From Cristatella mucedo (lineage: Eukaryota; Bryozoa; Phylactolaemata; Cristatellidae), in the NCBI GenBank assembly GCA_009760855.2, contig WPIO01000021.1, positions 994,001 to 1,017,500 of the forward strand: 23,500 nt of DNA. Reading direction: 5' to 3'. Positions 1-8,018 of the stretch are shown in pieces. Within the stretch, counting starts at the first letter, position 1. Each line of letters begins with the position of its first letter. A program made the position numbers and the translations under genes. Below the pieces are notes generated by a model. It worked only from the letters and a program-made list of their open reading frames with translations. It did not search any database and was not told where the DNA came from.

Positions 1-1
1 G

Positions 2-577
2 GCCACCAACTGCCACCTTTTCTGCACTAAGGGTGAGACCGTCTGCCACGTCGCAAACCAATGCCGACCGGTGCGGCAAGCAATAACGGCTCGCTACCAC
101 ATGGTTCTGGGTCGCCTAAGCTGGGCTCTTCCGACCACTGCGCTTTCCTACCTCTCGGCTGGTCGCACCTTCCCACTCGCCGAGGGTCCGGCTCTCAAGC
201 CGGACCTGGTCATGGACAACGGTACCGACGAGGTCATGGTCGATGCAACAGTGCCGTTTGACAGCAGCAAAGATGCCCTGATGGTGGCTGCTCCGAAATA
301 GGTTGATAAGTACGAGGCCATAGACCAGTCTTTCCTGACCGATGGCTACCGGTCGGCTGTCGTGAGGCCTTTCGCGGTCGGTGCTCTGGATGGCTGGTAA
401 CCAGATTATATAGCCTGCCTGGCGGACCTCGGCATTTCGAGCAAGGAACGGACGGAATTGCGGTGGCTGTGCATCTCGAACGCTATTTCCGGGTCGGAAG
501 CCGGGTCGTCCCTGTTCCTGAGCCGGCAGTCACGGGTAGCCCCTGCGGCCATAGCAGGGCAGGGCACTTCCGGCTAA
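2..577 (+). pseudogene. C-terminus of an RLE-type (R2/NeSL-like) non-LTR retrotransposon, decayed
   Basis: Frame 2 reads from the window edge to a TAA at 575-577, broken by a TAG (299-301) and a TAA in the stretch after GALDGW near 400. The start shows a zinc knuckle C-X3-C-X7-H-X4-C (Cys codons at 11, 23 and 62; His at 47). This is the arrangement placed before the endonuclease in R2-type elements. Downstream is ARYHMV, then a PD-X12-D motif (Pro-Asp near 200-205, second Asp at 242-244, context VDATVPFD), typical of the restriction-like endonuclease that nicks the target for target-primed reverse transcription. A tail with GALDGW and LGIS follows, as in this group. The reverse transcriptase would lie outside the window. 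Both in-frame stops make it a dead copy. The clade (R2, NeSL, Hero) cannot be fixed from this fragment. Confidence 0.75.
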
Positions 578-640
578 GGTGAAATAGTTTTTTTAAATAA
601 TAGAATATAAGTTTAAATCTATCTATTTAGAGAATCTCGT

Positions 641-644
<4 letters not shown>

Positions 645-706
<62 letters not shown>

Positions 707-715
707 CATTCCATG

Positions 716-752
<37 letters not shown>
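645..752. repeat. Compound microsatellite (AT)n and (GT)n
   Basis: An uninterrupted AT run covers about 645-705. After a short spacer a GT run covers about 725-752. The flanks to about 828 are AT-rich with further ATATGTAT-like words. Nothing coding is seen between 578 and 828. Confidence 0.95.
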
Positions 753-756
<4 letters not shown>

Positions 757-828
757 GATGCTATATATGTATATTCATATAGGATGCTTTATATATGTAA
801 GTGTATATACATATTTATGTATAAATGC

Positions 829-965
829 ATTAGCTGATTTAACAGCCTCATTCATATTGTAATGTATGTGTGTGTATCTCCGTCTGTAACTCCACAAAGT
901 CATAAAGACTATGTAGGTGTTACGCAGGAGAGATTTGTATAGCGCACTCACAGCCTAAGCTGCTT
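829..965 (-). repeat. 3' part of SINE family 2, long form
   Basis: The reverse complement of 880-965 closely matches 7013-7098 on the plus strand, including GCTTAGGCTGTGAGT, GCGTAACACC and TTTGTGGAGTTACAGAC. The adjoining word GCTGATTTAACAGCCTC (about 834) also occurs at 5445 at the 3' end of the tRNA-derived SINE. I therefore read this as the distal part of a longer version of that SINE, next to the Gypsy element. Confidence 0.6.
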
Positions 966-967
966 TT

Positions 968-1095
968 GGTAATGATAAGACGCATCACAATGAACAGACC
1001 ACGTTTATTGGCAACCATCTTATATCCGCTCCAGGACCGAACTGTCAGCGATTGGTCACACTGTTGTGGCTCTGCCCGATGGCTCTGCTATCACA
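968..1095 (-). repeat. 3' LTR of the Gypsy element
   Basis: The repeat is collinear with 5187-5327 (TAATGATAAGACGCA at the left, GCTCTGCCCGAT and CTATCACA at the right). It lacks about 13 bases present near 5268-5280 of the other LTR. The left terminus reads GGTAATG instead of TGTAATG, so the terminal dinucleotide has mutated. Divergence from the partner LTR is roughly 10 percent by eye, which implies an old insertion. Confidence 0.85.
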
Positions 1096-1106
1096 CATTC
1101 CCTCCT
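1096..1106 (-). other. Polypurine tract of the Gypsy element
   Basis: On the minus strand the bases directly before the 3' LTR read AGGAGGGAATG. This purine run is where the plus-strand DNA primer is expected. Confidence 0.7.
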
Positions 1107-1903
1107 AATAGGAACAGTCTCATTTTCAAAGATCTAGCCTTCGGACTGGCTTTACCAGCTTGCCAGACCTTGTTGTCGTTGGACCTTGAGAGGTGTGCAT
1201 CTCATTGGCAATACTTGGAGACTGATCTTGAACTGCAGGTGTAGGTTTCGGTAGATGTAGGGAAGTGCCAGGAGATTCGCTGTTGGTGACCTGTAGATCA
1301 GTGTCAATCGGTCGAAGATGCCTCTGCTCCGCCGAAGTATACTGCCGTTATCGGTCTGCACGACAAACGACCGAGGTGTACTTGCTTGAGCTGTCACCGT
1401 TGCATGTGTGCTCCAGCTGTTTTCACCATCAGTCCGCAATAATACCTGTTGGCCGGGTTAAAGAGGTGGAAGTGGGCGAGCAGAATGATGGCGATCGTGG
1501 TAGTGCTTTTAATGCTCATTTGCACGGTCGTCGTTGAGTTGCACCGTTTCCTTTGCAGGTCATTGTGGTTTGACATGCCGCGGGAGCACAGGCAACGTCA
1601 TCCTAATCTGTCGTCCCATGATCAGTTGTGCCGGGCTGAAGTCTGTAGAGGTGCAAGGCGTCGACCTCTGAATCATTAATGCGAGGCACGGATCAGGCTG
1701 CCTCACCATTGATTTGGCAGTTTACACCGCTCTTTCCACTTCTCCGTTCGCTTGTGGAAAATGTGGGCTGGTCGTAACGTGTTTGAACCCATATCGTCTC
1801 GCGAAATCACCAAATTCGTGAGGTAAAAATTGTGGACCATTGTCAGACTGCAAAGACTCTGGTATGCCCCAACGAGCAAATATGATCTACAGTTCGACCA
1901 CAA
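1107..1903 (-). pseudogene. Gypsy integrase, C-terminal half, shattered
   Basis: Minus-strand pieces in different frames continue the integrase beyond 1887. One frame near 1840 gives SDNGPQF, the block with the second catalytic aspartate, and near 1770 [15 protein letters not shown], with the third catalytic residue (Glu). Stops follow within the next 25 residues. Further toward 1110 only fragments remain (for example NPANRYYCG near 1455). The open frames seen here, up to 95 codons, are by-products of the decay. Confidence 0.7.
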
Positions 1904-2381
1904 CTTCTTTGGTCGTCGATTTTGATAATGGAGTGATTTCCATATATCGGGAGTAAAAGTCGATCACAATCAGGTGCTGTCGTCCCTCGTGTTCGAAGAG
2001 ATCGGCAGCAGCGACTTGTTGCCTAGGAACACTAGGCGATGGTGTAGGGATGAGTGGCTCATGTAGCTGTCTCCTCTGGTTCTTTTGACAGAAGCTGCAA
2101 GAATCGACAAATGTCTTAACGCATTGACTAATTCCTAGCCAGTGTACACACGACCTTGTTCGGTCCCGACATTTGGTCAAGCCCTGGTGGCCGTCGTGGA
2201 TCCGCTCCAACAGAAAAGCCTGGATGTGTTGAAGGATACCTACGCGATCGTCAAATAGTAGCAAACCATTCGACACAGAAAGATGGCTACATTTGGCGAA
2301 GTACTGCCGAAATGTTTCCGGTAGGCCCTTGCTCGATTTAGGCCAACCTGGCAGCGTATACTTTATGACAGCCTGTAGCAA
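1887..2381 (-). pseudogene. Gypsy integrase, N-terminal zinc domain and start of catalytic core
   Basis: A 164-residue minus-strand reading frame. It contains the HHCC zinc-binding module (HDGHQG, then DSCSFCQKN) that helps integrase multimerise on the LTR ends. The catalytic core follows, with AADLFEHEGRQHLIVIDFYS carrying the first catalytic aspartate. The frame stops at VVVEL (1887) just before the second aspartate, which continues in another frame. It overlaps the RNase H frame by about 44 bases, so a frameshift separates them. The methionine at 2381 is not a real start; this is an internal piece of a polyprotein. Confidence 0.85.
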
Positions 2382-3075
2382 TGTCGTCAGCAGTAGCCTG
2401 CTTTACTTTGCTCAAGCGAGCTACTGAATGCAATTTAGAAACAACGGTGTCTGCGTTGAGTTGAACGGCTTCGGCTTGGTCGTGTTCCCCACTGCTACGA
2501 AATGGTTCCCTTGACAACGTATCAGCTATCGCAAGGGTCTTCCCAGGCACAAACACGGCGAGAGGGTTAAAATGCGTCATTCGCATCCATAGGCGTTGGC
2601 ATCTAACCGAAGCCTGGTCAAGGTCCTTAGTCATAAGCAACGGTATAGGTGGCTTATGGTCAGTACGAAGCTCGAAAGAAGGCAGACCAATAAGGAACTG
2701 ACTGAACTTCTCGCACGCCCACACCGCCGCAAGGCACTCTTTTTCGATCTGAGCGTATCTCGTTTCCGCGCCTGACAACGTTCGGGGTGCAAATGCGACA
2801 GGTCGCACATCTCGCTCTCCCGATCCAGGGCACTGCAGCAGAACGGCACCAAGACCATAGCTACTGGCATCGGCACTGACAATCACCGACTTCTGTGGGT
2901 CAAAAGAAGCCAACACTGGTGCCTTTGTTAAAAGCAACTTTGCTTCCCGGAATGCTTTCTTCTGGCTATGCCCCCAGTACAATACTGAGTCAGACGAGAG
3001 GAGATCGTTTAGCGGTTTTGAACCGTGGCCAGATTTGGCACAAACTAGCCGAGCTAGTTCATCATACCAAAGCAT
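2338..3075 (-). pseudogene. Gypsy reverse transcriptase connection region and RNase H
   Basis: A 245-residue minus-strand frame. Residues around 70-80 show SADASSYGLGAVLLQ with the first RNase H catalytic Asp. YAQIEKECLAAVWACEKF has the second acidic residue, LRTDHKPPIPLL the TDHK block, and ADTLSREP closes the domain. RNase H removes the RNA strand of the RNA-DNA hybrid during replication. Pol order is preserved upstream (RT) and downstream (integrase). The N-terminus, near SKPLNDLL, corresponds to the end of the RT thumb. It is separated by a frameshift from the RT piece on its upstream (higher-coordinate) side. Confidence 0.88.
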
Positions 3076-3444
3076 CTCTTTAGCTCGGCTATGTTTGTTG
3101 GATCAGGGAGGTTGAGGATGGTTTCTATTTTGTCTTCTGACGGCCGGACGCCGCTGGCATCAATAACATGCCCTAAAAATGTCAAAGTTGGCTGGCGGAA
3201 TATACAATTGCATCTACTCAACTTTAGGCCCGACTTTGAAATTTCGGAAATAACACGACGCAATCTATCGTCATGCTCAGCCGCCGTGGATCCATAAACC
3301 AAAAACATCATCCATATAAATGGCTACACCTTCGATCTCACCCAAGAGGTCTTGCATCAGTCGCTGACAGATCTCCAGCGAGCTATTAATGCCATAGGGT
3401 AGCCGTCAAAAACAAACACGTTCAAGCGGTGTTATAAACGTCGC
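3054..3444 (-). pseudogene. Gypsy reverse transcriptase, palm with YMDD box, frameshifted
   Basis: The catalytic YMDDV box is encoded at 3304-3318 on the minus strand. Directly after it a single extra T in a T-run shifts the frame, so the downstream half (VYGSTAAEHDDRLRRV, then FLGHVIDASGV) is read in the frame that opens at 3311. Upstream, a TGA at 3445-3447 separates this piece from the RT N-terminus. The polymerase is therefore broken on both sides of its active site. Confidence 0.85.
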
Positions 3445-4140
3445 TCACTGAGTACTCTCGTGGGCCAACGGAATAGCCCAAAATCCGCTAGAGGCATCCA
3501 ACTTTGAGAACCTTGTAAGACCAAAAAGCTTAGGCAAAATCCCATCAAGTGTAGGTAGCACGTACCTTTCACGAACCACGGCTTGATTTAAGCGCTTCAA
3601 GTCGACACAAAGGCGCACTTTGCCGTTGGGCTTCAGGACCAGTACGATTGGGGAGAACCACTCGGTGGGCTCCGATACACGTTCCACGATGCTGTTCTTC
3701 TCCATTCGAAGAAGTTCGTCCTTTACCAAAGGGAACAGCGGTCTGGGTATACGGCGGGCTGTGTGTACGCAGTATGATTCCACATCAGGTTTGAGACGAA
3801 TTTTCACCGGCTGGCATCGCATTAATCCGATCTCTCCACATACCGAGTCTCGAAGAACAGTCTCCCCTACACTGAGTTTAATCAGTCCGATGCATAGAGA
3901 AGCTTGTCGGCTGAGGAGATTATTTCTTGCTCCAGCGACTACGTAAACTGGCAGAAGATATATCGCTCCTTTCCGCTTTAAGCTAGCTTTGAAGGTACCC
4001 TTACAAGCCAGGCGGTTGCCGACGCTGTATAGTTTTGCTGCTGTAGGCTCGAGGCAAGATGGTCGTAGCAGTCGACCATACGTGTCTTCCGTAATGACGG
4101 TTACGTCAGCGCCACTATTAATTTTAAACGGAATGGTCAT
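3445..4140 (-). pseudogene. Gypsy aspartic protease and N-terminal reverse transcriptase
   Basis: A 231-residue minus-strand frame. Near its start the protease active site reads INSGADVTVI. The family has D-S/T-G here, so the catalytic aspartate is replaced by Asn (AAT for GAT), which should abolish proteolysis. The later part has the RT fingers and palm entry: MEKNSIVERVSEPTEWFSP, VLKPNGKVRLCVDLKRLN, and FSKLDASSGFWAIPL with the first catalytic Asp. A TGA ends the frame at 3445. The same frame extends upstream through the zinc knuckles but is cut by a TAA near 4184, so the methionine at 4140 is only the first after that stop. Confidence 0.88.
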
Positions 4141-4287
4141 TCCAAAGCCAAAAAAAATCCACTTGCCAGGGTGATGATGCCCTTATCGACTGGCCTCCAC
4201 CGCTACAGGCTTAGTAACGGCATCCACGGTGTAGCTCTCACCGTCGGATTCAGCCGCGATTTCTCTTATTTTAGCATCAGGTCTTAT

Positions 4288-4404
4288 GCGTGATTTGCAA
4301 CGCAGTGCATAGTGGTCCAACTCCCCACAAGTGTTGCAACGGCGGTCGCGTGCTGGGCAGTGTCCAGGAGTGTGAGCCGAGTTACAGTTTCGGCAGCTGT
4401 TAGC
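4288..4404 (-). pseudogene. Gag nucleocapsid: two zinc knuckles
   Basis: The minus strand, in the same frame as the protease/RT piece, encodes two knuckles. The first is CRNCNSAHTPGHC (C-X2-C-X3-H-X4-C) and the second CNTCGELDHYALRC (C-X2-C-X4-H-X4-C). The shortened first knuckle is usual in K02A2.6-like Gypsy elements. The module binds genomic RNA during particle assembly. Confidence 0.85.
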
Positions 4405-4460
4405 TTCTTTTACGTCATCAAAAAGCTTAACTCGCCTACGGTCTGTGCGGCTGCTAGCCT

Positions 4461-4720
4461 CTAAGACGCAGGGCTCAGGACAGTCGGTGGACTACGGTCG
4501 CCGACGAACCTCAGAGACATCCGAAACCGGGTGCTGCAGACCCAGCTGTGATTTTTTCCTGTCCCCGTCTGACGCGCCTTTTGTACTGCCACAGTTAACT
4601 TAAGGTCGGGGATTAGTTGCAGGGCTTCTGAAAGTTTGAGGTCAGACAAGTCCACAACCAAGCGATCTCTGACCAACTCATCTTTCATCGCGTCGTTTTC
4701 GCAGTGCAAAGCTAAATCAA
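4461..4720 (-). pseudogene. Gypsy gag, C-terminal part of capsid region
   Basis: The minus-strand frame reads LALHCEND, then MKDELVRDRLVVDLSDLKLS, a typical end of Gypsy gag (retrotransposon gag family) just before the knuckles. It is the continuation of the gag piece at 4801-5139 after an 80-base insertion. A frameshift lies between it and the knuckles: after VQKAR the residues no longer look gag-like. Confidence 0.8.
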
Positions 4721-4800
4721 GTAATAATAATAATAATAATAATTCACTTGATAAAGCGCCCTCGGAGAACTTAATCTCTCTCTAGGCGCTTTACATTTGC
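4721..4800 (-). mobile_element. LINE 3'-tail fragment inserted in gag
   Basis: AATAATAAT repeats followed by GATAAAGCGCCCTCGGAGAA and GGCGCTTTACATTTGC match the 3' end of the CR1-like LINE (16370-16436) in reverse orientation. On both sides the gag reading continues (AFIRTLA above, LALHCEND below). The piece is therefore a secondary insertion, younger than the Gypsy copy. It contributes the false gag C-terminus NVKRLERD and stop. Confidence 0.85.
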
Positions 4801-5139
4801 TAGTGTGCGTATGAATGCCTCGGGAGATTCCCCCGGTTGTTGACAGCGGCTGTTGAACACAGCCCGATCGTGGATAATTTTCCTTTGCCTTATGAAATAA
4901 TTATCAAATTTGCCCAAGCTGAGATCCAACGTCTTCACTTTGTCGACCTCATAGGTAAAGGTGTCGAATATCGATTTGGCTTGCTCCCCCATGGCGTATA
5001 AGAGTGTATTAATCTGTACGTGCTGTTCCTCCGCCGTCAACTTCGTTGCCGTCACATAATGGCGAAAACAATTTCTCCAAGCCGTCCACAACGCCGGCTC
5101 ATCAAATGTAAAATCCGCTGGAGGGTTACACTTGGCCAT
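4801..5139 (-). pseudogene. Gypsy gag, N-terminal part
   Basis: The start codon at 5139 lies about 48 bases inside the 5' LTR boundary, a normal leader for a small Gypsy element. The roughly 113 gag residues include WTAWRNCFRHYVTATKL and NTLLYAMGEQAKSIF, the helical capsid region typical of invertebrate Gypsy gag. ESPEAFIRTLA is the conserved stretch just before the insertion. The product would form the particle shell. The frame is intact until the LINE tail cuts it. Confidence 0.85.
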
Positions 5140-5171
5140 CTCTTTGATTTTCAGAGCGACACTCTATAACT

Positions 5172-5186
5172 TTACCGCTGCCACCA
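5172..5186 (-). other. Primer-binding site of the Gypsy element
   Basis: Directly next to the 5' LTR the minus strand reads TGGTGGCAGCGGTAA. It begins with TGG, the complement of a tRNA CCA end, as expected for a tRNA primer site. I cannot name the tRNA from the sequence alone. Confidence 0.75.
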
Positions 5187-5327
5187 TGTAATGATAAGAC
5201 GCACCACGAATGAGCAGACCACGTTTATTGACAACCATCTTCTATCCGCTCCAGGATTGAACCATCAGCGAGGCCTCTCCTGATTGGTCATGTTGTTGTG
5301 GCTCTGCCCGATAGTTCTGCTATCACA
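5187..5327 (-). repeat. 5' LTR of the Gypsy element
   Basis: The repeat is 141 bp and on the plus strand starts TGTAATGATAAGACG and ends CTGCTATCACA, so both TG and CA termini are intact. It is collinear with 968-1095. It is short for a Gypsy LTR. Confidence 0.9.
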
Positions 5328-5425
5328 TATATAGCGACCAAAGAGTCTTAACGGCTACCAGCAAAGCTTGCAGTCGGCAATAATGGATCGCCCACTGCAG
5401 GATTCGAACCCACGATCTCGGTCTT
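5328..5425 (-). mobile_element. SINE family 2, truncated copy
   Basis: On the minus strand a perfect B box (GGTTCGAATCC, 5400-5410) is followed by a body shared with the neighbouring copy: GGGCGATCC, then GCAAGC, GTAGCCGTTAAG and GTCGCTATA. The A-box half is missing and the 3' end stops at the Gypsy LTR. Confidence 0.75.
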
Positions 5426-5426
5426 G

Positions 5427-5613
5427 ATAAATAAATAAATACAAGCTGATTTAACAGCCTCTTATTGTATAGCGACAGAAGAACCTTGACGGCTATCACC
5501 ACCGCTTGCAGCGGCGATAAAGGATCGCCCACCACAGGATTCGAACCCACGACCTCGGGGCCGAGGTCGTGAAAAGCAACCGCCTTACCTAGTGAGCCAT
5601 TACGGCTCACCAG
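5427..5613 (-). mobile_element. SINE family 2, near full-length tRNA-derived copy
   Basis: On the minus strand it opens with an A box (TGGCTCACTAGG, 5588-5599) and a perfect B box (GGTTCGAATCC, 5537-5547), the internal RNA polymerase III promoter of a tRNA-derived SINE. A tRNA-unrelated body follows (GTGGGCGATCC, GCCGCTGCAAGCGG, GCTATACAATAAGAGG, then CTGTTAAATCAGCTTG). It ends in an ATTT-type tail (5428-5441). A perfect palindrome with 10-base arms (5549-5570) lies between the A and B boxes. It is not a tRNA gene: the cloverleaf is incomplete and the body extends well past the T arm. Confidence 0.8.
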
Positions 5614-6066
5614 CGATCACCTTACATCCTGGGCTATCAAGGCCCTTAAGACGGTTCAGTTTCTATCCTTACCTGCTTTCGTCGTACTTTCCGCCTTTTG
5701 TGAGCACGCCGCCAATACTGATGGCAGTCCTGATAAGACGGATTGACAATGCAGATAGGTGAAAGTGAGTTCAGTATTACTTTTTGACCAAGACTACATG
5801 AAGGCGGATGGAAGTTGGGAACGAACGACCAATCATCATAGGTTTCTTAAAGAGCAGGCATACTTTATTGCTGGGTAAGGAATGGACGAAGAGACCAGAA
5901 AAATACCATTCGCGAAATTATGCATACCAGTAGTCCCTGTTTTGGAATGTTATAAGCGCTAGCGATGGGGACAAGGTTGTGGCGTGCCGTAAGGTGATGG
6001 AAAAGCTGATAAGCCTAAATTGACGCGAAATTCGGCGACGAAGCCTGACGGTACGACTGGGGGCGT
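5614..6066. other. Intergenic stretch with nothing recognised
   Basis: I see no long reading frame, no repeat matching the rest of the window and no RNA gene here. Confidence 0.5.
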
Positions 6067-6235
6067 AATAATAATAATAATAATGCACTTGATAAAACGC
6101 ACTCAGAGAACTCGACCTCTTTCTAAGCGCTTTACATTTGCGGCAAATGGAAACGCGATTGAATGGTGAATAATATCACGTTTGATAAACAACAGGAATA
6201 ACACGGTTAGGGGTAATTGCAAAGGTAGTACAAAG
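6067..6235 (-). mobile_element. CR1-like LINE 3'-end fragment
   Basis: AATAATAATAATAAT then GCACTTGATAAAACGC, AAGCGCTTTACATTTG and GGTTAGGGGTAA parallel the minus-strand LINE copy at 22385-22560. It is a 5'-truncated insertion with only 3' UTR left. Its tail hairpin is partly decayed. Confidence 0.75.
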
Positions 6236-7012
6236 GTATTGATAGACTTTGTGTTGATATTATAGTAACGTCAAACGCTGAGATCAGTGTACAAGCTGGC
6301 AAGTTCGCGGTCAGTTTGATAGGTGTTGACTTTACCGCGACCACTTTCTTGGTGGAAGTGGCTGGACGGTAGGCAAACTGGCTGCGAAACTTACTGCAAG
6401 AAGAAAGGACCGAAGGTTGACCGCAAAGAAGCCAACAGTGTAAAATACTGACTGAACTGGCCTGGCTTTAGAGAGCGTCTCTTGTTGCTTGATGGCCGAG
6501 TGCCTTGGCGGGGCACTCAGAGAGATGGCGCTCATTTTTTAATGAAACCATTTTTAGGGCCAGTTGAGAGCTAATTTTGTGCCGTGGGTACCCATCGCAC
6601 GACCTTGGCGTTATAGGCTGTAGCCCTATATTGGACCCTACCTATCTAAGATTTACCACTTATAGCAAGTTCAAGGTCTGGTCATATTGGCCTATAAATG
6701 TACTGCGTACAGCCTTTGTATCTTGCTGGAAAAGACGGTAACGCACTGCTCACTTGCTTTAGCACAGGCTTAAAGCTCACAAAAACATGCATTTTAATTT
6801 TTTATGCCTCCGCTTTTGGCGTGGCTGTGTTTTCTTACGCAAAGACAACTACTCTCCTGCTGCCGACTGTGGCTCATCCTTTTCAGCGGTCCCGAGCTGC
6901 TACTTCCAAGCTACTCACTACCTCAACTGCTCTCCTGACTCTGCTATGCTTTCCACTTTCTCTTTGTTACGTGAGACGAAGTCTGTTGGCTACAGAATTA
7001 GTACCAAAATCC
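6236..7012. other. Upstream region of the EBAG9-like gene, unassigned
   Basis: The frames here (up to about 106 codons) show no recognisable domain and look like chance openings. A motif ATGGCGCTC at about 6525 is loosely YY1-like and could belong to a promoter, but nothing firm supports that. Confidence 0.35.
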
Positions 7013-7098
7013 GCTTAGGCTGTGAGTTCGCTATGCAAAACTCTTCTGCGTAACACCCACATAGTCTTTGTGGCTTTGTGGAGTTACAGACGCCGATA
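7013..7098 (+). repeat. 3' part of SINE family 2, long form
   Basis: Inverted match to 880-965, sharing GCTTAGGCTGTGAGT, TGCGTAACACC, ACATAGTCTTT and TTTGTGGAGTTACAGACG. Confidence 0.65.
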
Positions 7099-7697
7099 CA
7101 TAACATAACATAGTCACAGGAACAAGTATGCCTGAACCAGCTTCTTCGCACTTAAATAGCATTCGGAGAAGTGAAGCTCTTTTTAAAACCTTCAGCCATT
7201 ATCTCATTCATAAAGATATGCCATTTTACTGATTTTTTGCGTAAGACCTCTATCCAAACTGCCGATTGATGCAGCCATAGATAGAATGGGGAACAATAAG
7301 CACATCCGCCCTGACACCACTCCACTTTTTTCCTTTAGATGCGGCCGGATGTAAAGTGGCTGGCGTGAACGGGCTTTACGCTTCGATGATCTTCGGCGTT
7401 TTTATTCACTTGTAGCAGGTGCATTATGTAATTTTCACTGCAGCACCTCCCAATCTTCTAGAGCTCGCCCGAGCGATTCTACGCTCAGCTTGCTGCATGG
7501 CGGTTGAATCTTATTCTTCCAAGGCTGTGGGATGGTTGTAAATTTTTATGTTCATAATTGGAGGCACTAGTGCATCGCAACAAGTTGCGCTTACATGATC
7601 CCTAGAGTGCTAGTCTTTTACCGATGGAGCATTTCGGCGTACATGCTGCGTTGACTTTGGTGTCCACTTGTCCCTGAGTGTATCCTTTTTACTTTCC
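7099..7697. other. Region upstream of the first coding exon, unassigned
   Basis: No repeat or gene is recognised. It probably belongs to a 5' UTR intron if the acceptor at 7698-7699 is used. Confidence 0.4.
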
Positions 7698-7699
7698 AG
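7681..7699 (+). promoter_or_regulatory. EBAG9: Splice acceptor before the 5' UTR of the EBAG9-like gene
   Basis: TATCCTTTTTACTTTCCAG is a strong polypyrimidine tract plus AG. It would start an exon at 7700 holding a 115-base 5' UTR before the ATG at 7815. The donor could be an upstream non-coding exon. Spliced-leader trans-splicing is an alternative if the organism uses it. Confidence 0.55.
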
Positions 7700-7792
7700 G
7701 CTGTAGCTCCTCATCGCTTCTCAGTTCGGTGTCACGTCGATTTCTGCGTCCTGTGTAGTATCTGACACATCCTGCTAGGAAATTGCTATCAA

Positions 7793-7810
7793 ATGATCTT
7801 CATAGCCTAG
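7793..7810 (+). promoter_or_regulatory. Five-codon upstream ORF
   Basis: An ATG at 7793 opens a frame of five codons ending at TAG 7808-7810, four bases before the main ATG at 7815. It lies in a different frame from the main ORF. Such a mini-ORF can reduce initiation at the main start or require reinitiation. It matters only if the 5' UTR includes this segment. Confidence 0.4.
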
Positions 7811-7814
7811 AGCC

Positions 7815-8018
7815 ATGGTGTTAGCAGTTCTGGCGAAGTTTCTACGAGTCATAGTTATCGCTGTCGTCGCGTCTTGTAAAAGGGCAGCCTGCTTTCTTCA
7901 AAGAAGGCGCAAGAATTCAGGAACTCTGCTGCCTCTTCATAGTGTCTCCGTTGGTTCGCCTGCATCTACCGATGGGCAGCCACTTGGGCCAAGCGCGAGT
8001 CTAGCCAGCGGTCCAGAG
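7815..8018 (+). CDS. EBAG9: EBAG9-like coding exon 1 (68 codons)
   Basis: Encodes the signal anchor, the juxtamembrane cysteines (likely palmitoylation sites by analogy with the family), the basic RRRKNSG and a Ser/Gly/Pro-rich linker. The donor is GAG|GTAGGT, ending in phase 0. The ORF runs past the donor for only eight codons. The linker is less conserved, so the exon end rests on the donor and on the frame match to exon 2. Confidence 0.8.

Larger units (their letters stand above)
968..5327 (-). mobile_element. Ty3/Gypsy LTR retrotransposon, degenerate but structurally near complete
   Basis: The element is bounded by two direct repeats (968-1095 and 5187-5327) with TG...CA-type ends. Read on the minus strand, the order is 5' LTR, primer-binding site, gag, two zinc knuckles, protease, reverse transcriptase, RNase H, integrase, polypurine tract and 3' LTR. 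This order, with integrase after RNase H, is that of Ty3/Gypsy; the proteins resemble the K02A2.6-like/Mag group common in invertebrates. Length is about 4.36 kb, including an insertion of about 80 bp in gag. Several nonsense codons and frameshifts, and loss of the protease aspartate, show it is dead. I see no matching target-site duplication (CTTTT-like before 968, TATAT after 5327), so one edge may have been altered. Confidence 0.9.

Noticed and set aside
645-752. Microsatellite as a regulatory or Z-DNA element
   Set aside because: Alternating AT and GT can adopt unusual structures, but nothing links this run to a gene here.
5537-5600. A tRNA gene on the minus strand
   Set aside because: A and B boxes are present but the acceptor and anticodon stems do not close, and a SINE body follows.
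5323-5610. Minus-strand 95-codon frame as a protein
   Set aside because: It is the translation of two tandem SINE copies; residues such as VGSNPVVGDPL and VRILQWAIH are the B box and body read as codons.
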